A stretch of DNA of 64,000 bases. Origin: UMGS1696 sp964623635. GTDB lineage: Bacteria > Bacillota > Clostridia > Oscillospirales > CAG-272. Made by a program: the position numbers and the translations under genes. The stretch is taken from contig CAZUUA010000007.1 in assembly GCA_964623635.1 (NCBI GenBank), positions 1 through 64,000 on the forward strand, written 5' to 3'. The notes under the pieces were generated by a model. It saw nothing but the letters and a program-made list of their open reading frames with translations, had not been told where the DNA came from and made no database searches. Shown here in pieces: positions 16,275 to 25,254 of the stretch (positions within the stretch are counted from its first letter, which is position 1; each line of letters starts with the position of its first letter).

Positions 16275-17759
16275 TTATTCACCCAGAAGCGCTTTGACAT
16301 CCTTTTCCATAGCGGAAACCACGGCACTTTCGGCACTGGCAATGGTGGACGCAATGGATTCGCCGCTGTTGATGGCGTTGGAGACGGTGTCAACGATGCT
16401 GCTCCAGCGGAAGAGCTCACCCAGGTCCAGGGTGCCGCTGTCCAGTACCAGGTTCAGCATTTCCACGGAATCGGCGTCCCGTACGTACTTGCTGGACAGG
16501 CACACTTCAAAGTAGGCTTCGGTCAGGCCGTTCTTGGATTCGGCAGACATGGCTTCCAGTACATAGCCGATGGAGGCGGTGTCGGTGTTGCTGACCGGGA
16601 TGCAGATGCCGTTGGTGCAGTAGCCGTCGGCGTAGCAGTAGTAGTCGGTCTGGGTTTCGTCGAACTTCGGGTTGGGCAGGATCCCCACGTCTACATCGCT
16701 GTTCCGCATGGTGGCGATGTGCAGCAGTACCTCCGGCGCAAACAGGATGCGGCCTTCCTGGAAGTAAATGATGTTGTCGGAGAGCTGGACATCCATGGTG
16801 TTTTCGTTGTTCAGGCTGACGGCTGCGCTGCCGCTGATCTTGTCGGAGATGACGGTCATCATATCGATGGCAGAGGCTTCACCGGCCTGGAAGAAGGGCA
16901 TATCCTTGTCGTCCTTGTTTACCAGCTTCTGTCCGGCACCCATGTACAGACCGAAGCCGAAGTGCTGGGGCTGTGCCATAACGCCCCACTGGTCGTATTC
17001 CCGGGTCATGGTGCCGTCACCGTCGGTATCGTTGGCAGCCAGCTCGGCGTAGGACATCATGGTGTCGATGGTCCATTTGCCTTCCCGCACCACATCGTAC
17101 AGGTTGCCCAGACCCAGATCCTCAGCCATGGCCTTGTTGAAGTAGTAGATCCGCTCTGCCTCGTTGTCCACGATGAAAATGTCTCCCATGGCGTAATGCT
17201 GCTTTCCACCGATGGTCACAGCTTTGTTCATGTTCTGGCTCCACCAGGGCTGGGACAGGTCGATGTTTTCCACGGTGTTCAGGTCGTAGAGCATACCTTC
17301 CAGGGAAAGGGATACCATGTCGTACACACTGGTAGCGATGGCGTGGATGCTGGCGTCTCCGGCGGTCACGTAGGTCTTGGCCAGCTCCAGCACGTTATCG
17401 TTGCCGCTTTCGGTAGCGGTCAGGGTCAGGTTGTAGGTCTCTTCCATCCAGATCTGCCGATCGTACACAGCGTCATTGATCTTTTCGCCGTTCTGTTCTT
17501 CTACAAACAGATCGTTCACGCTCCATGCCGTTTCGGTAAAGCGCTTGAGGAAATTGAAGTTGGCGCCGCCAAAGTCCTGCATAGGCAGATCGGCAGCATA
17601 GCGTGTGGTCTCGGTCTCGGTGACGGCGGATGTGGTATCAGCAGCGGTGTCCGCAGGTGTATCTGCAGTGGTCTCAGCGGTATCCCCGGCACAACCGGCG
17701 AAAGAGGTGGCAGCCAGCAGCATGGCCAACAGCAGGGGCAGGATAGATCTTGTTTTCAT
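16275..17759 (-). CDS. extracellular solute-binding lipoprotein, orphan (copy 1 of 7)
   Basis: The 494-residue ABC-type substrate-binding protein is anchored through Cys23 of a lipobox (SFAGC) and has a Thr/Ala/Asp-rich linker. Shared paralogue motifs are GEKINDAVYDR (about 84-94), PWWSQNM, VREGKWTIDTMM, a calcium-loop-like DTDGDGTM, ILPNPKFDETQTDYY and RDADSVEML near the end. It should bind a sugar or oligosaccharide at the cell surface. No permease or ATPase gene adjoins it. The ATG at 17759 follows AAAGGAG; an in-frame ATG 24 bases upstream lacks a good site. It is separated by a terminator from copy 2. Confidence 0.88.
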   Translation of the reverse strand: MKTRSILPLLLAMLLAATSFAGCAGDTAETTADTPADTAADTTSAVTETETTRYAADLPMQDFGGANFNFLKRFTETAWSVNDLFVEEQNGEKINDAVYDRQIWMEETYNLTLTATESGNDNVLELAKTYVTAGDASIHAIATSVYDMVSLSLEGMLYDLNTVENIDLSQPWWSQNMNKAVTIGGKQHYAMGDIFIVDNEAERIYYFNKAMAEDLGLGNLYDVVREGKWTIDTMMSYAELAANDTDGDGTMTREYDQWGVMAQPQHFGFGLYMGAGQKLVNKDDKDMPFFQAGEASAIDMMTVISDKISGSAAVSLNNENTMDVQLSDNIIYFQEGRILFAPEVLLHIATMRNSDVDVGILPNPKFDETQTDYYCYADGYCTNGICIPVSNTDTASIGYVLEAMSAESKNGLTEAYFEVCLSSKYVRDADSVEMLNLVLDSGTLDLGELFRWSSIVDTVSNAINSGESIASTIASAESAVVSAMEKDVKALLGE

Positions 17760-17809
17760 AAATACTCCTTTTTGCATAGGCATAATACATTTTTAGTAGC
17801 ACGGAGTAT

Positions 17810-17838
17810 ATTATACAACATTTGTAGTTCGATTGCAA
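17810..17838 (-). promoter_or_regulatory. promoter of solute-binding lipoprotein copy 1
   Basis: Minus strand: -35 TTGCAA, a 17-base spacer, -10 TATAAT, about 50 bases upstream of the ATG at 17759. Confidence 0.75.
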
Positions 17839-17901
17839 GGGGAACGATTGGGCAAAAACACGGAAAATGGCATGTGAAATTGAGCATATTGCATAAACAA
17901 A

Positions 17902-17930
17902 GAAGGTGCATCCCAAACGGGTACACCTTC
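17902..17930 (-). terminator. terminator of solute-binding lipoprotein copy 2
   Basis: GAAGGTG and CACCTTC arms with further pairing inside (CCC/GGG), followed leftward by TTTGTTT, 11 bases beyond the stop at 17942. Confidence 0.75.
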
Positions 17931-17941
17931 GTTACTGTTGC

Positions 17942-19414
17942 TCACTGATTCAGATATTCCACGAATTTTTCGATGTTGCTCTCGATGGCAGATTTTTGCG
18001 CCGCCATAATAGACGCCACCTGGTTGTTGCCCTTGAACAGTGCCTCCCGGATCTGCTCACGTGCGGCATCGTTCCAGGCAAAGACCACCGCAATGTCTAC
18101 GCCCCGGTTGGCTCGCAGGATCTCCAGCATCTCCACGGAATCCTCGTTCCGCAGACCCTTGTGTTCGACCACGGAATCGTAGTAGATGGGCAGAACGGCG
18201 GTGTAGCTGTCGTGTGCCATGGCTTCCATGACCGTGGCGGTCAGATCCAAATGGCTGTTGGTGGTGGGGATGGTCTGGTACATGAGCATATGTACCATGG
18301 TGGACATATATTGAGACTGGTTTTCGTCATACTTGGGGAAGGGCAGGATACCAAAGGTGTCTTCCATTTCCCGCAGCAGCTGTGCCGCCTTGATCTCAGC
18401 GGTCATGAACAGAGATCGTCTTGTGTTGAATACGTACACGTATCCACCGGCATCCGCATTGAAGTCGTCCGTGGAGGCATACAGCGACATACCGGTGTTG
18501 CCGTTGAGCAGAACCGCTAACTTGTCGATCACGTTATAGAAATGCTCGTTCTCCATGGTGTAGGCGATGGAGCCGTCCTTCTGTACCTGGGCACCCCGGA
18601 CACCGCAGCTGAAATAGAATTTCTCCGGGCTGTTCACGTGGGCAGAGATCCCCCAGGTGCAGGAGCCGTCCTTGTTCCAGGCGAAGGCCTCGTCCCCGTT
18701 CAGATTGGCAACGGCGGCACAGTATTCGCTCAGTGCATCCAGCGTCCACTTGCCTTCTCTGACCAGATCATAGGGCTTGTCCAGGCTGTAATCGGCCATC
18801 ATATCCTCGTTGAAGAACAGGCACCACATGGAGTCAAAGGCCATCAGATTGGCAGCACTGGTGGCAAAATACAGCTTGCCGTTCAGGGTGGTGGACTGCA
18901 TCACGTCCTGATCCCACCAGGTCTCGTCCAGATCCAGACCGGCAATGGGCTTTAGGTCCATCAGATACCCGCCGGTCACAATGGAAATGTCCTGGTTCAC
19001 CGGCAGCTGCATGGTCTCGTAATCGTCCGATCCGGCTACGATGGTGTTCTTGGCATCGGTCAGCAGCACGGTCATATCCGTGGTACCGGCACTTTTCTCC
19101 ACGATCTTGCAGTTCAGCGCATCCTCGATTCTCCGGTTCCGGTTGTACACCGCATCGTTCAGGACCTCACCGGTCAGCTCCGGAGCATCCATGTGGATGT
19201 ACATATCCCACAGCTCCTCGAAATTGAGGATACGATATTCGCCGCCGCCAAAGTCCGCATCGGGATATTGCCAATCCGCTTCGGTCTCCGTGGTGGTCGT
19301 ACCTGTGGCGGTGGTGTCAGCCGTGGTTTCGTTCTCTGCCTCCCCGGCACAGGAGAACAGCATCGGTGCGGTCAGCATAGTGACCAATAAAACTGCCAAG
19401 ATCCGGTTTTTCAT
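17942..19414 (-). CDS. extracellular solute-binding lipoprotein, orphan (copy 2 of 7)
   Basis: The 490-residue lipoprotein has a lipobox ending in Cys22 (LFSC) and a Thr/Glu-rich linker. Paralogue motifs are LTGEVLNDAVYNRN (about residues 78-91), TWWDQDVM, YDLVREGKWTLDALSEYC, ILPFPKYDENQSQY and GLRNEDSVEMLEIL. It is closest to copy 4 (44699-46195); both have lost the DxNGDG loop, which here reads NLNGDEAFAWNKDG. It was probably specialised by duplication. No transporter membrane gene lies nearby. The start is fixed by AAAGGA upstream and the promoter at 19462-19490. Confidence 0.88.
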   Translation of the reverse strand: MKNRILAVLLVTMLTAPMLFSCAGEAENETTADTTATGTTTTETEADWQYPDADFGGGEYRILNFEELWDMYIHMDAPELTGEVLNDAVYNRNRRIEDALNCKIVEKSAGTTDMTVLLTDAKNTIVAGSDDYETMQLPVNQDISIVTGGYLMDLKPIAGLDLDETWWDQDVMQSTTLNGKLYFATSAANLMAFDSMWCLFFNEDMMADYSLDKPYDLVREGKWTLDALSEYCAAVANLNGDEAFAWNKDGSCTWGISAHVNSPEKFYFSCGVRGAQVQKDGSIAYTMENEHFYNVIDKLAVLLNGNTGMSLYASTDDFNADAGGYVYVFNTRRSLFMTAEIKAAQLLREMEDTFGILPFPKYDENQSQYMSTMVHMLMYQTIPTTNSHLDLTATVMEAMAHDSYTAVLPIYYDSVVEHKGLRNEDSVEMLEILRANRGVDIAVVFAWNDAAREQIREALFKGNNQVASIMAAQKSAIESNIEKFVEYLNQ

Positions 19415-19461
19415 TCTGTTTGTCCTTTCTGTATTTGACTATGGTATTCTGTATTTTTACC

Positions 19462-19490
19462 ATTATACCACGTTTGAAACTGGATAACAA
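19462..19490 (-). promoter_or_regulatory. promoter of solute-binding lipoprotein copy 2
   Basis: Minus strand: -35 TTGTTA, a 17-base spacer, extended -10 TGGTATAAT. Confidence 0.75.
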
Positions 19491-19558
19491 GAGTGAAAAA
19501 TGTAGAAAGTCACCATTTAGATTTGGCTGAAATGCACAAAACAACATGGCGATGTCTG

Positions 19559-20593
19559 TTACCGGATCACGGCGCCGCCCAGCACCAGATCCCCGTCATA
19601 GCAAACGGCAAACTGTCCCGGTGTGGGTGCCCGCTGTGGTTCGTCAAATTCTAACATACAGCCGTCTTCCGTGTACCAAAGCCGGGCCGGTGATTCTTTG
19701 TGGGCATACCGCAGCTTGCAGGACACCGCAGCACCGTCCGGCAAAGGAGACGCCGTTTGGTGGTGGAAGGGTAAGCAGTGTACCGTCCTTGTAAATAGCC
19801 CTGCTTCGTCACCCAGTGTGACCGTGTTGGTTTTGGCATCCTTCCTGAGCACGAACATATGCCGACCCAGCGCAATGCCCAGTCCCTTTCGCTGACCAAT
19901 GGTGTAGCAGGGATACCCCTTATGCTGCCCCAGTACGTGCCCGTTTTCGTCTACATAATTGCCCGGCGTGGGGGCTTGTCCGGTGAAGTCGGTGAGAAAG
20001 CGCACGTAGTCTCCGTCCGGGATAAAGCATATGTCCTGGCTGTCGCTTTTGTGTGCCGTGACAAATCCATGGGACGCTGCCAGTGCCCGGATCTCCGGCT
20101 TCGTGTAGTCACCCAATGGAAACACACTGTGCCGCAGCTGTTCTTCGGTCAGCATGGCAAGCACGTAGCTCTGATCCTTGGTGACATCCGCCGCCTTTTG
20201 CACCAGGCAGTGTCCATTGACGTCCCGATAGATCCGTGCGTAATGCCCTGTCGCAATGCCATCGTACCCATGCTGCCGCGCCATATCGAGCAGAAAGCCG
20301 AATTTGATCTCCCGGTTGCAGATGACGCAGGGATTGGGTGTCTCGCCGTTCAGGTAGGTGTCGGCAAAATAGCCCATGACCTTTTCCCGAAACTGCCTTT
20401 GGCAATCCAGTGCCGTATGGGATATACCGAGCTTTTCGCAGACCTGTGCCGCATCCCGCACGTTCTGCTGGTCGGCATCATTCCCCTGCATGGTCAGCGT
20501 GACACCGCCACAGCGGAGATAGTGTTCTTTTATGAGCAGTGCCGCCCCGGAGGAATCTACGCCGCCGCTCATGGCGATCCATATCTTTTCCAT
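19559..20593 (-). CDS. mnmA: tRNA-specific 2-thiouridylase
   Basis: The 344-residue protein has the PP-loop AMSGGVDSS (residues 7-15) and the two catalytic cysteines of MnmA in NPCVICN (Cys89) and DSQDICFIPDG (Cys189). It uses ATP and a persulfide donor to put sulfur on U34 of the Lys, Glu and Gln tRNAs. The GATGHYAR-like segment (IATGHYAR, about 113-120) and the C-terminal beta-barrel are present. The length is a little short of the usual 360-370. It starts 21 bases after the ttcA-like gene and is the third tRNA-modification gene of the operon. Confidence 0.95.
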   Translation of the reverse strand: MEKIWIAMSGGVDSSGAALLIKEHYLRCGGVTLTMQGNDADQQNVRDAAQVCEKLGISHTALDCQRQFREKVMGYFADTYLNGETPNPCVICNREIKFGFLLDMARQHGYDGIATGHYARIYRDVNGHCLVQKAADVTKDQSYVLAMLTEEQLRHSVFPLGDYTKPEIRALAASHGFVTAHKSDSQDICFIPDGDYVRFLTDFTGQAPTPGNYVDENGHVLGQHKGYPCYTIGQRKGLGIALGRHMFVLRKDAKTNTVTLGDEAGLFTRTVHCLPFHHQTASPLPDGAAVSCKLRYAHKESPARLWYTEDGCMLEFDEPQRAPTPGQFAVCYDGDLVLGGAVIR

Positions 20594-20614
20594 AGTGTAT
20601 GCTCCTTTCGCACA

Positions 20615-21481
20615 TCAGGACAGATCGGTCTCATCCGCTGTCGCCGTATCGTAATTTTCCAAAAAGGAATGGGTCTCTCCATGCAGCTTGTATCCCACCA
20701 TGGTGTCGATGTTCGCCTTGTGGATGCTGTTGAAGATATTCTTTTCCACGTCCGGACAGTCTTTTTTCAGCTCCCGAATCAGGTTTTTCGTCTGTCGTCT
20801 TTTGGAGGCGTTTTCGTCCACGGCGGCGTTCTCCGTCATGGTGCAGGCACAGGCCAGAAACGACAGGGAATTGTACCTTGCCCAGGCGATGATGCTGTCC
20901 TCGTGTACCTTGTACAAGGGTCGGATCAGCTCCATACCTTCGAAATTTGTAGAATGCAGCTTGGGCAGCATGGCTTGGATCTGGGCACCCCACAGCATCC
21001 CCATCAGTGTGGTCTCGATCACATCGGAGAAGTGGTGACCGAGAGCGATCTTGTTGCAGCCCAGCGATTTGGCATAGCTGTACAAATGGCCACGGCGCAT
21101 CCGGGCACAGAGATAACAGGGTGAGCCTTCCTGCCGTGCGGTGACACGGAAAATATTGGTCTCGAAGAAGTGTACCGGAATGTCCAGGGTCGCCATATTT
21201 TCTTCGATCTTTTGCCGGTTGGCAGGAGAATAGCCCGGATCCATGCAGATGTATTCGCACCGGAAGGGCACGTCGGAATACTGCTGCAGCTGCTTCATGA
21301 GAACCGCCAGCAGTGCCGAATCCTTGCCGCCGGAAATGCATACGGCTATGCAGTCGTTCTCGTCGATGAGCCGGTATTCCTTGCAGGCCGAGATGAAGGG
21401 TGCCCAGATCTCCTTCCGGTATTTTTTCAGCACACTGCGAATGGCAAGCTCCGCTGGTGTGTAGGTTCGTTCCTTGCTCAT
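20615..21481 (-). CDS. TtcA-family tRNA thiolation protein (PP-loop ATPase)
   Basis: The 288-residue protein has the PP-loop CISGGKDSALL (about residues 49-59), a CxxC in PCYLCARMRRG (about 134-144) and a second cysteine cluster in LACACTM (about 210-216). This is the layout of TtcA/Ncs6 Fe-S enzymes that thiolate cytidine 32 or a wobble uridine. The true start is the ATG at 21481, which overlaps the stop of tcdA as ATGA, although the frame stays open further upstream. Which tRNA base it modifies cannot be read from the sequence. It sits between tcdA and mnmA. Confidence 0.85.
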   Translation of the reverse strand: MSKERTYTPAELAIRSVLKKYRKEIWAPFISACKEYRLIDENDCIAVCISGGKDSALLAVLMKQLQQYSDVPFRCEYICMDPGYSPANRQKIEENMATLDIPVHFFETNIFRVTARQEGSPCYLCARMRRGHLYSYAKSLGCNKIALGHHFSDVIETTLMGMLWGAQIQAMLPKLHSTNFEGMELIRPLYKVHEDSIIAWARYNSLSFLACACTMTENAAVDENASKRRQTKNLIRELKKDCPDVEKNIFNSIHKANIDTMVGYKLHGETHSFLENYDTATADETDLS

Positions 21482-22218
21482 GGGTTCGTCTCCTGCTCTA
21501 TCGTGGGTGTCGTCAGCTCCTGCACCACAGCAGAGGCGATATAGAATCCGCAGATCGGCGGCACATAGGCTACCGAGGCAGGTGCGTGGCTGCTGGGGTC
21601 CTCCGGATCGGGCAGGGGTTTCAGTGGCGGCGTGGGAGAATAGACCACCTTGCAATGGTTCACGCCACGCTTCCGCAGTTCCCGACGCATGACCGCTGCC
21701 AAGGGACAGGTGTTGGTTTTGGCGATATCGGTGATGACAAAGCCGGTGGGGTCGGTCTTGTTGCCGGTGCCCATGGCAGAGATCACCGGTGTGCCCACCT
21801 TTTGACAGCGGCAAATGATGTCGATCTTGGCGGTCACCGTATCGATGGCGTCGATCACATAGTCGTAGGCAGAAAAGTCGTAGCTGTCTCCCAGCTCCGG
21901 CAGATAGAATTCCTGTTTGGTGTGGACGATGCAGGCCGGGTTGATGCTGTGGATCCGTGCTGCGGCGGCGTTGACCTTGGGTTGACCGAGGGTCTCTGTG
22001 GTGGCGATGATCTGCCGGTTGCAGTTGGAGGGTGCCACGGTGTCCGGGTCTACCAGCGTGATCTCGCCGATCCCGGAGCGCACCAGTGCCTCACAAACGT
22101 AGCCGCCCACGCCACCGACGCCAAACAGCAGCACATGGGCAGCGCCAAGTTTTTCCATAGCCGTCTCTCCCAGCAGCCGGGTCGTACGGGTAAAACGTGC
22201 AGTTGTGGATGCTTCCAT
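21478..22218 (-). CDS. tcdA: tRNA threonylcarbamoyladenosine dehydratase / ThiF-family E1-like enzyme
   Basis: This 246-residue ThiF/MoeB-fold protein begins RFTRTTRLLGETAMEKL, then has the ATP-binding LLFGVGGVGGYVCEALVRSGIG (about residues 29-50), DPDTVAPSNCNRQ and DYVIDAIDTVTAKI. These match the TcdA (CsdL) group, which cyclises t6A37 in tRNAs reading ANN codons. A general HesA/MoeB/ThiF adenylation role is the alternative, but the two tRNA-thiolation genes downstream favour tcdA. The ATG at 22218 lies 40 bases after a perfect promoter, which sets the start. Confidence 0.87.
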   Translation of the reverse strand: MEASTTARFTRTTRLLGETAMEKLGAAHVLLFGVGGVGGYVCEALVRSGIGEITLVDPDTVAPSNCNRQIIATTETLGQPKVNAAAARIHSINPACIVHTKQEFYLPELGDSYDFSAYDYVIDAIDTVTAKIDIICRCQKVGTPVISAMGTGNKTDPTGFVITDIAKTNTCPLAAVMRRELRKRGVNHCKVVYSPTPPLKPLPDPEDPSSHAPASVAYVPPICGFYIASAVVQELTTPTIEQETNP

Positions 22219-22257
22219 AAATCGTATGCTCCAAAATTCCAGTAATGTAGTAGGAAT

Positions 22258-22286
22258 ATTATACAGGATTTTTGAGAAGATGTCAA
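22258..22286 (-). promoter_or_regulatory. promoter of the tcdA-ttcA-mnmA operon
   Basis: Minus strand: -35 TTGACA, a 17-base spacer, -10 TATAAT, with spacing of 40 bases to the ATG at 22218. Confidence 0.85.
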
Positions 22287-22423
22287 GAGGGAAGAAAATG
22301 AAGAATGAAGAATTATGGTAGCAATAGCTTCGCTGTTTTGGATTATTGATAACGTGTGGCTTGTACGGCACGAACCAGCGGTATGCGACTTCCAACCGCA
22401 TACTTCTTACGTCTGAAATTGCA

Positions 22424-22461
22424 AAAGCAGGATGCTGTCGTGTGGACAAACATCCTGCTTT
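22424..22461 (-). terminator. terminator of the alpha/beta hydrolase gene
   Basis: AAAGCAGGATG and CATCCTGCTTT form a perfect 11-base stem, followed leftward by TTGC and an AT-rich region. Bases 22296-22420 hold only a GAAGAATGAAGAATT tract and no gene. Confidence 0.8.
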
Positions 22462-22478
22462 CCTGTTTTGTGTATTGG

Positions 22479-23192
22479 TCAGCGTTCCAGCCAATCCTGC
22501 AGCGCCGGTGTGTCCAGTGGGATCCAGTGCTGACCGTCGATCACCGTCACGTGCCATCCAAACCGGTTGGCGTAGGCTTCGATGGTGCTCTGTGGCTGCA
22601 GCACGTCTCCTTTAGCGTACAAAACCTCTGTGGGCGTGTCCCAACGGTTGATGGGCTGGTAGGCGGCGTAGGCATAGTAGTCCCAGATCAGCATTCCTTC
22701 GTCCGTGGGGATAAACTGCTTCCAGCCCAGATCGCTGGCTGTCACCCCGGCTCGTGCCATCATGTCCTCAATGACCCGGCGCATATCCACAATAGGAGAG
22801 ATAAAATACGCCTTCTCGAACCGTTCGTCCCGGAAGGAGCGCATCAGGAACCAGGCCGACATACTCACCGCACAAAAGGAAATGTGTTCGTACCGTTCTC
22901 GTACCCAGGCAAGCATGGCCGTCCACTCCGGGATCACCACCCATGGCAGGCACTCCTTTTTGTCCGTGGGATCCTTTTGCTTTTCTCCATGTTCAGGTCG
23001 CCGTGAACCATGTTCAGGCAGATCTACTGCCAAGATCTGGTATCCCTTGGGGCAGAAGTGGGGGACTAGGGATGCCGCTTCTTCCTTGCAGCCCATGCGT
23101 CCGTGGAGATAGATCAGCAGCTTTTTGGCCGTCTCTCCGTACAGCACCGCAGGCACACCGGCAATGGTGAAATTTTCTTTGCAAATATCCAT
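22479..23192 (-). CDS. alpha/beta-hydrolase family protein
   Basis: The 237-residue cytoplasmic protein has an alpha/beta-hydrolase layout: LLIYLHGRMG (about residues 25-34, oxyanion region), ILAVDLPEHGSR, a nucleophile elbow FCAVSMSAW (about 106-114), LYAKGD with the acid Asp near 190, and DGQHWIP with the histidine near 219. The elbow reads A-V-S-M-S rather than the usual G-x-S-x-G, so activity is less certain. It may be an esterase or deacylase serving the adjacent GH35 glycosidase, whose stop lies four bases upstream, suggesting one transcript. Confidence 0.8.
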   Translation of the reverse strand: MDICKENFTIAGVPAVLYGETAKKLLIYLHGRMGCKEEAASLVPHFCPKGYQILAVDLPEHGSRRPEHGEKQKDPTDKKECLPWVVIPEWTAMLAWVRERYEHISFCAVSMSAWFLMRSFRDERFEKAYFISPIVDMRRVIEDMMARAGVTASDLGWKQFIPTDEGMLIWDYYAYAAYQPINRWDTPTEVLYAKGDVLQPQSTIEAYANRFGWHVTVIDGQHWIPLDTPALQDWLER

Positions 23193-23195
23193 TGC

Positions 23196-25166
23196 TTACT
23201 CCTTTCCGCAGCCCCACACACGTAGGGTCGTGTCATGCTCCGGGATATCGATCTCTCGATAGATGGTGCCTCGGTCGTCTTCCGTCAAGGGCTGCACCAG
23301 GAAATGCACGTTTTCCACGCTACGGACATCGATCACCCAGGTGTCACCGTCGCAGAAATGGTCAGACAGCAGCCGACCGGTGTCTCCGTCAAAGGCCGCC
23401 GCTACGTTGCCGCACACCTGTACCCGCAGCTGCTCGATCCCCGGCCATACGTGTACAGCAGATTCTACCGCACAGTCCGTCAGATGGGAACCGTCCAGCC
23501 GCCGCAGATGGGCAAACACCGCAAAGGGCAGTGTCCGTTTCACCGGCGTCACCGGCAATGCTACCCCACGACCATGGATCCGATGGCTGGGTCTGGTCAG
23601 CCGCACCGGAATACCGCCGATGGTCATGCCGTCTGTGACAGGTTCCACCGTTCCGTCTGCCCGACACACCATGGGCTGGACGCATTCCAGAGGTACAAAT
23701 TCTACTTCTGTAGCGGTGATCGATACCGGCATGGCCTTGATCCAGCGTATCCGTTCGGTGCCGATCTGCATCCCAAAGGGGAACACGCCACAGCCACCCT
23801 CCGGCAGGGTCATGGGAATGGTCAGCCCAATATCCGGTAGCTGCAGCTCGAAGGTCTTCTTAGATAGGGTACCACCGTGGATGTGGTTGTTGTAGAACAC
23901 AAAGCCACCTTGGCAGCCACCTTGGCTACCAGAACGCACTGCCACACGAGGGGTCTTGGTATCGGCAAGGCTATCCGGCATGGTCTCCGGGAACAGGGCA
24001 GGCATGGTGGCCATTTCTTCTCCTACAGCCGCCACGAACCGATGGAGCAGCGAGAGGGCATAGTAGCTGTCCCGGATCTGTCCCACATCACCCAGCGGCG
24101 ACTGGAAGTCGTAGGACACAACCGGGCAGTCGTTGGGGTATCCGGTCTCTCGGCTCTCCTGATAGGTGACAAGCTCGTTCCCCTTTTGCTCCACGGGATT
24201 GACGCCGCCGTGGTACATATAGTAGCCCAGTCCATTGGCGCCGGAACCCAGCTTACAAATGGCAAGAGCTGTGATGTCTGCCGGGGAGAAAATGGGTCTG
24301 CGGTGGTAGGTGTTTTGGTTGCCGCCGCCCAGCTCACAGGTCAAAAAGGGATATTTGCCGTGGTACTTTTCCACCTCCGGAATGGCACTCTCTCCCAGCA
24401 GATCCTTGCCGACCACACCGTCCTCTCGTACCGTGGCGAAGAAATAGTTGGCGTTGGGACCCAGTGGCCGCACGTGGCCTTCCCAAGGTGCCTCCGGATA
24501 GCCACCGTACATGGGCAGGATCCCTTCCGGCAGATCTGCCTGTCCCCACGCCGTAGCCGACCACAGTGGGGCTGTAAATCCGATCTCCCGGAGCATATCC
24601 CACAGAGCGGTCAAATAGGCACGGTCGCACGCCATTTCGTTTTCCACCTGGATACCGAGGATGTTTTGGGAGCCTTTGACTTCTTCATAAATCTTGGTGA
24701 ACAGCCGGCGCACGTAGGTCAGGTAGGTGGGATCGGTACTGCGGAGCTTGCAGCCGTTTTGGATGAGCCAATCGGGGAAGCCGCCGTACCGTGCTTCGCC
24801 GTGGGCCCAGGGGCCGATGCGCAGATAGAACGGCATACCGACCTTTTCGCAGGTGTCCACAAAGCGGCGAATGTCCCGGTTGCCGGAGAAGGTGAACTGC
24901 CCTTCCACCGGCTCGTGGTGGTTCCAGAATACATAGGACGCCACCACATCGATGCCGCCTTCCTTCATTTTGGTGATCTCTCGTTCCCAGTCGCAATCCG
25001 GCACACGGGAATAGTGGAGCTCTCCCATGCGCAGGATGTAGGGCTTTCCGTCTCGCAGGATGCAGGTCCTTGTGACGGTGTATGCTCTGCCGCCGGCCGT
25101 ACCACCCATGCCGATGGGCGTTAGGTCACAGGTCGGGGCGTTTGTATGGATCGTTAGCACTTGCAT
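23196..25166 (-). CDS. GH35-family beta-galactosidase-like glycoside hydrolase
   Basis: The 656-residue protein opens with the GH35 fold: RDGKPYILRMGELHYSRVP, SYVFWNHHEP and RIGPWAHGEARYGGFPDWL. GIQVENEMA (E175/E177) is the acid/base motif, and FLTCELGGG (E276) is the likely nucleophile. There is no signal peptide, so the enzyme acts on imported beta-galactosides. The ATG at 25166 follows GGAAAGGA; an in-frame ATG at 25253, two bases after the GH127 stop, would add 29 residues and is the alternative start. Bases 25210-25238 can form a CCCCG/CGGGG hairpin in the leader. Confidence 0.85.
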   Translation of the reverse strand: MQVLTIHTNAPTCDLTPIGMGGTAGGRAYTVTRTCILRDGKPYILRMGELHYSRVPDCDWEREITKMKEGGIDVVASYVFWNHHEPVEGQFTFSGNRDIRRFVDTCEKVGMPFYLRIGPWAHGEARYGGFPDWLIQNGCKLRSTDPTYLTYVRRLFTKIYEEVKGSQNILGIQVENEMACDRAYLTALWDMLREIGFTAPLWSATAWGQADLPEGILPMYGGYPEAPWEGHVRPLGPNANYFFATVREDGVVGKDLLGESAIPEVEKYHGKYPFLTCELGGGNQNTYHRRPIFSPADITALAICKLGSGANGLGYYMYHGGVNPVEQKGNELVTYQESRETGYPNDCPVVSYDFQSPLGDVGQIRDSYYALSLLHRFVAAVGEEMATMPALFPETMPDSLADTKTPRVAVRSGSQGGCQGGFVFYNNHIHGGTLSKKTFELQLPDIGLTIPMTLPEGGCGVFPFGMQIGTERIRWIKAMPVSITATEVEFVPLECVQPMVCRADGTVEPVTDGMTIGGIPVRLTRPSHRIHGRGVALPVTPVKRTLPFAVFAHLRRLDGSHLTDCAVESAVHVWPGIEQLRVQVCGNVAAAFDGDTGRLLSDHFCDGDTWVIDVRSVENVHFLVQPLTEDDRGTIYREIDIPEHDTTLRVWGCGKE

Positions 25167-25254
25167 AGCATTTTTCCTTTCCAAATCTATGGCGAACAAA
25201 ACAGCTTTACCCCGAAACGACCTTAGCCATTCCGGGGCAAAGAGAGTGCTCATA

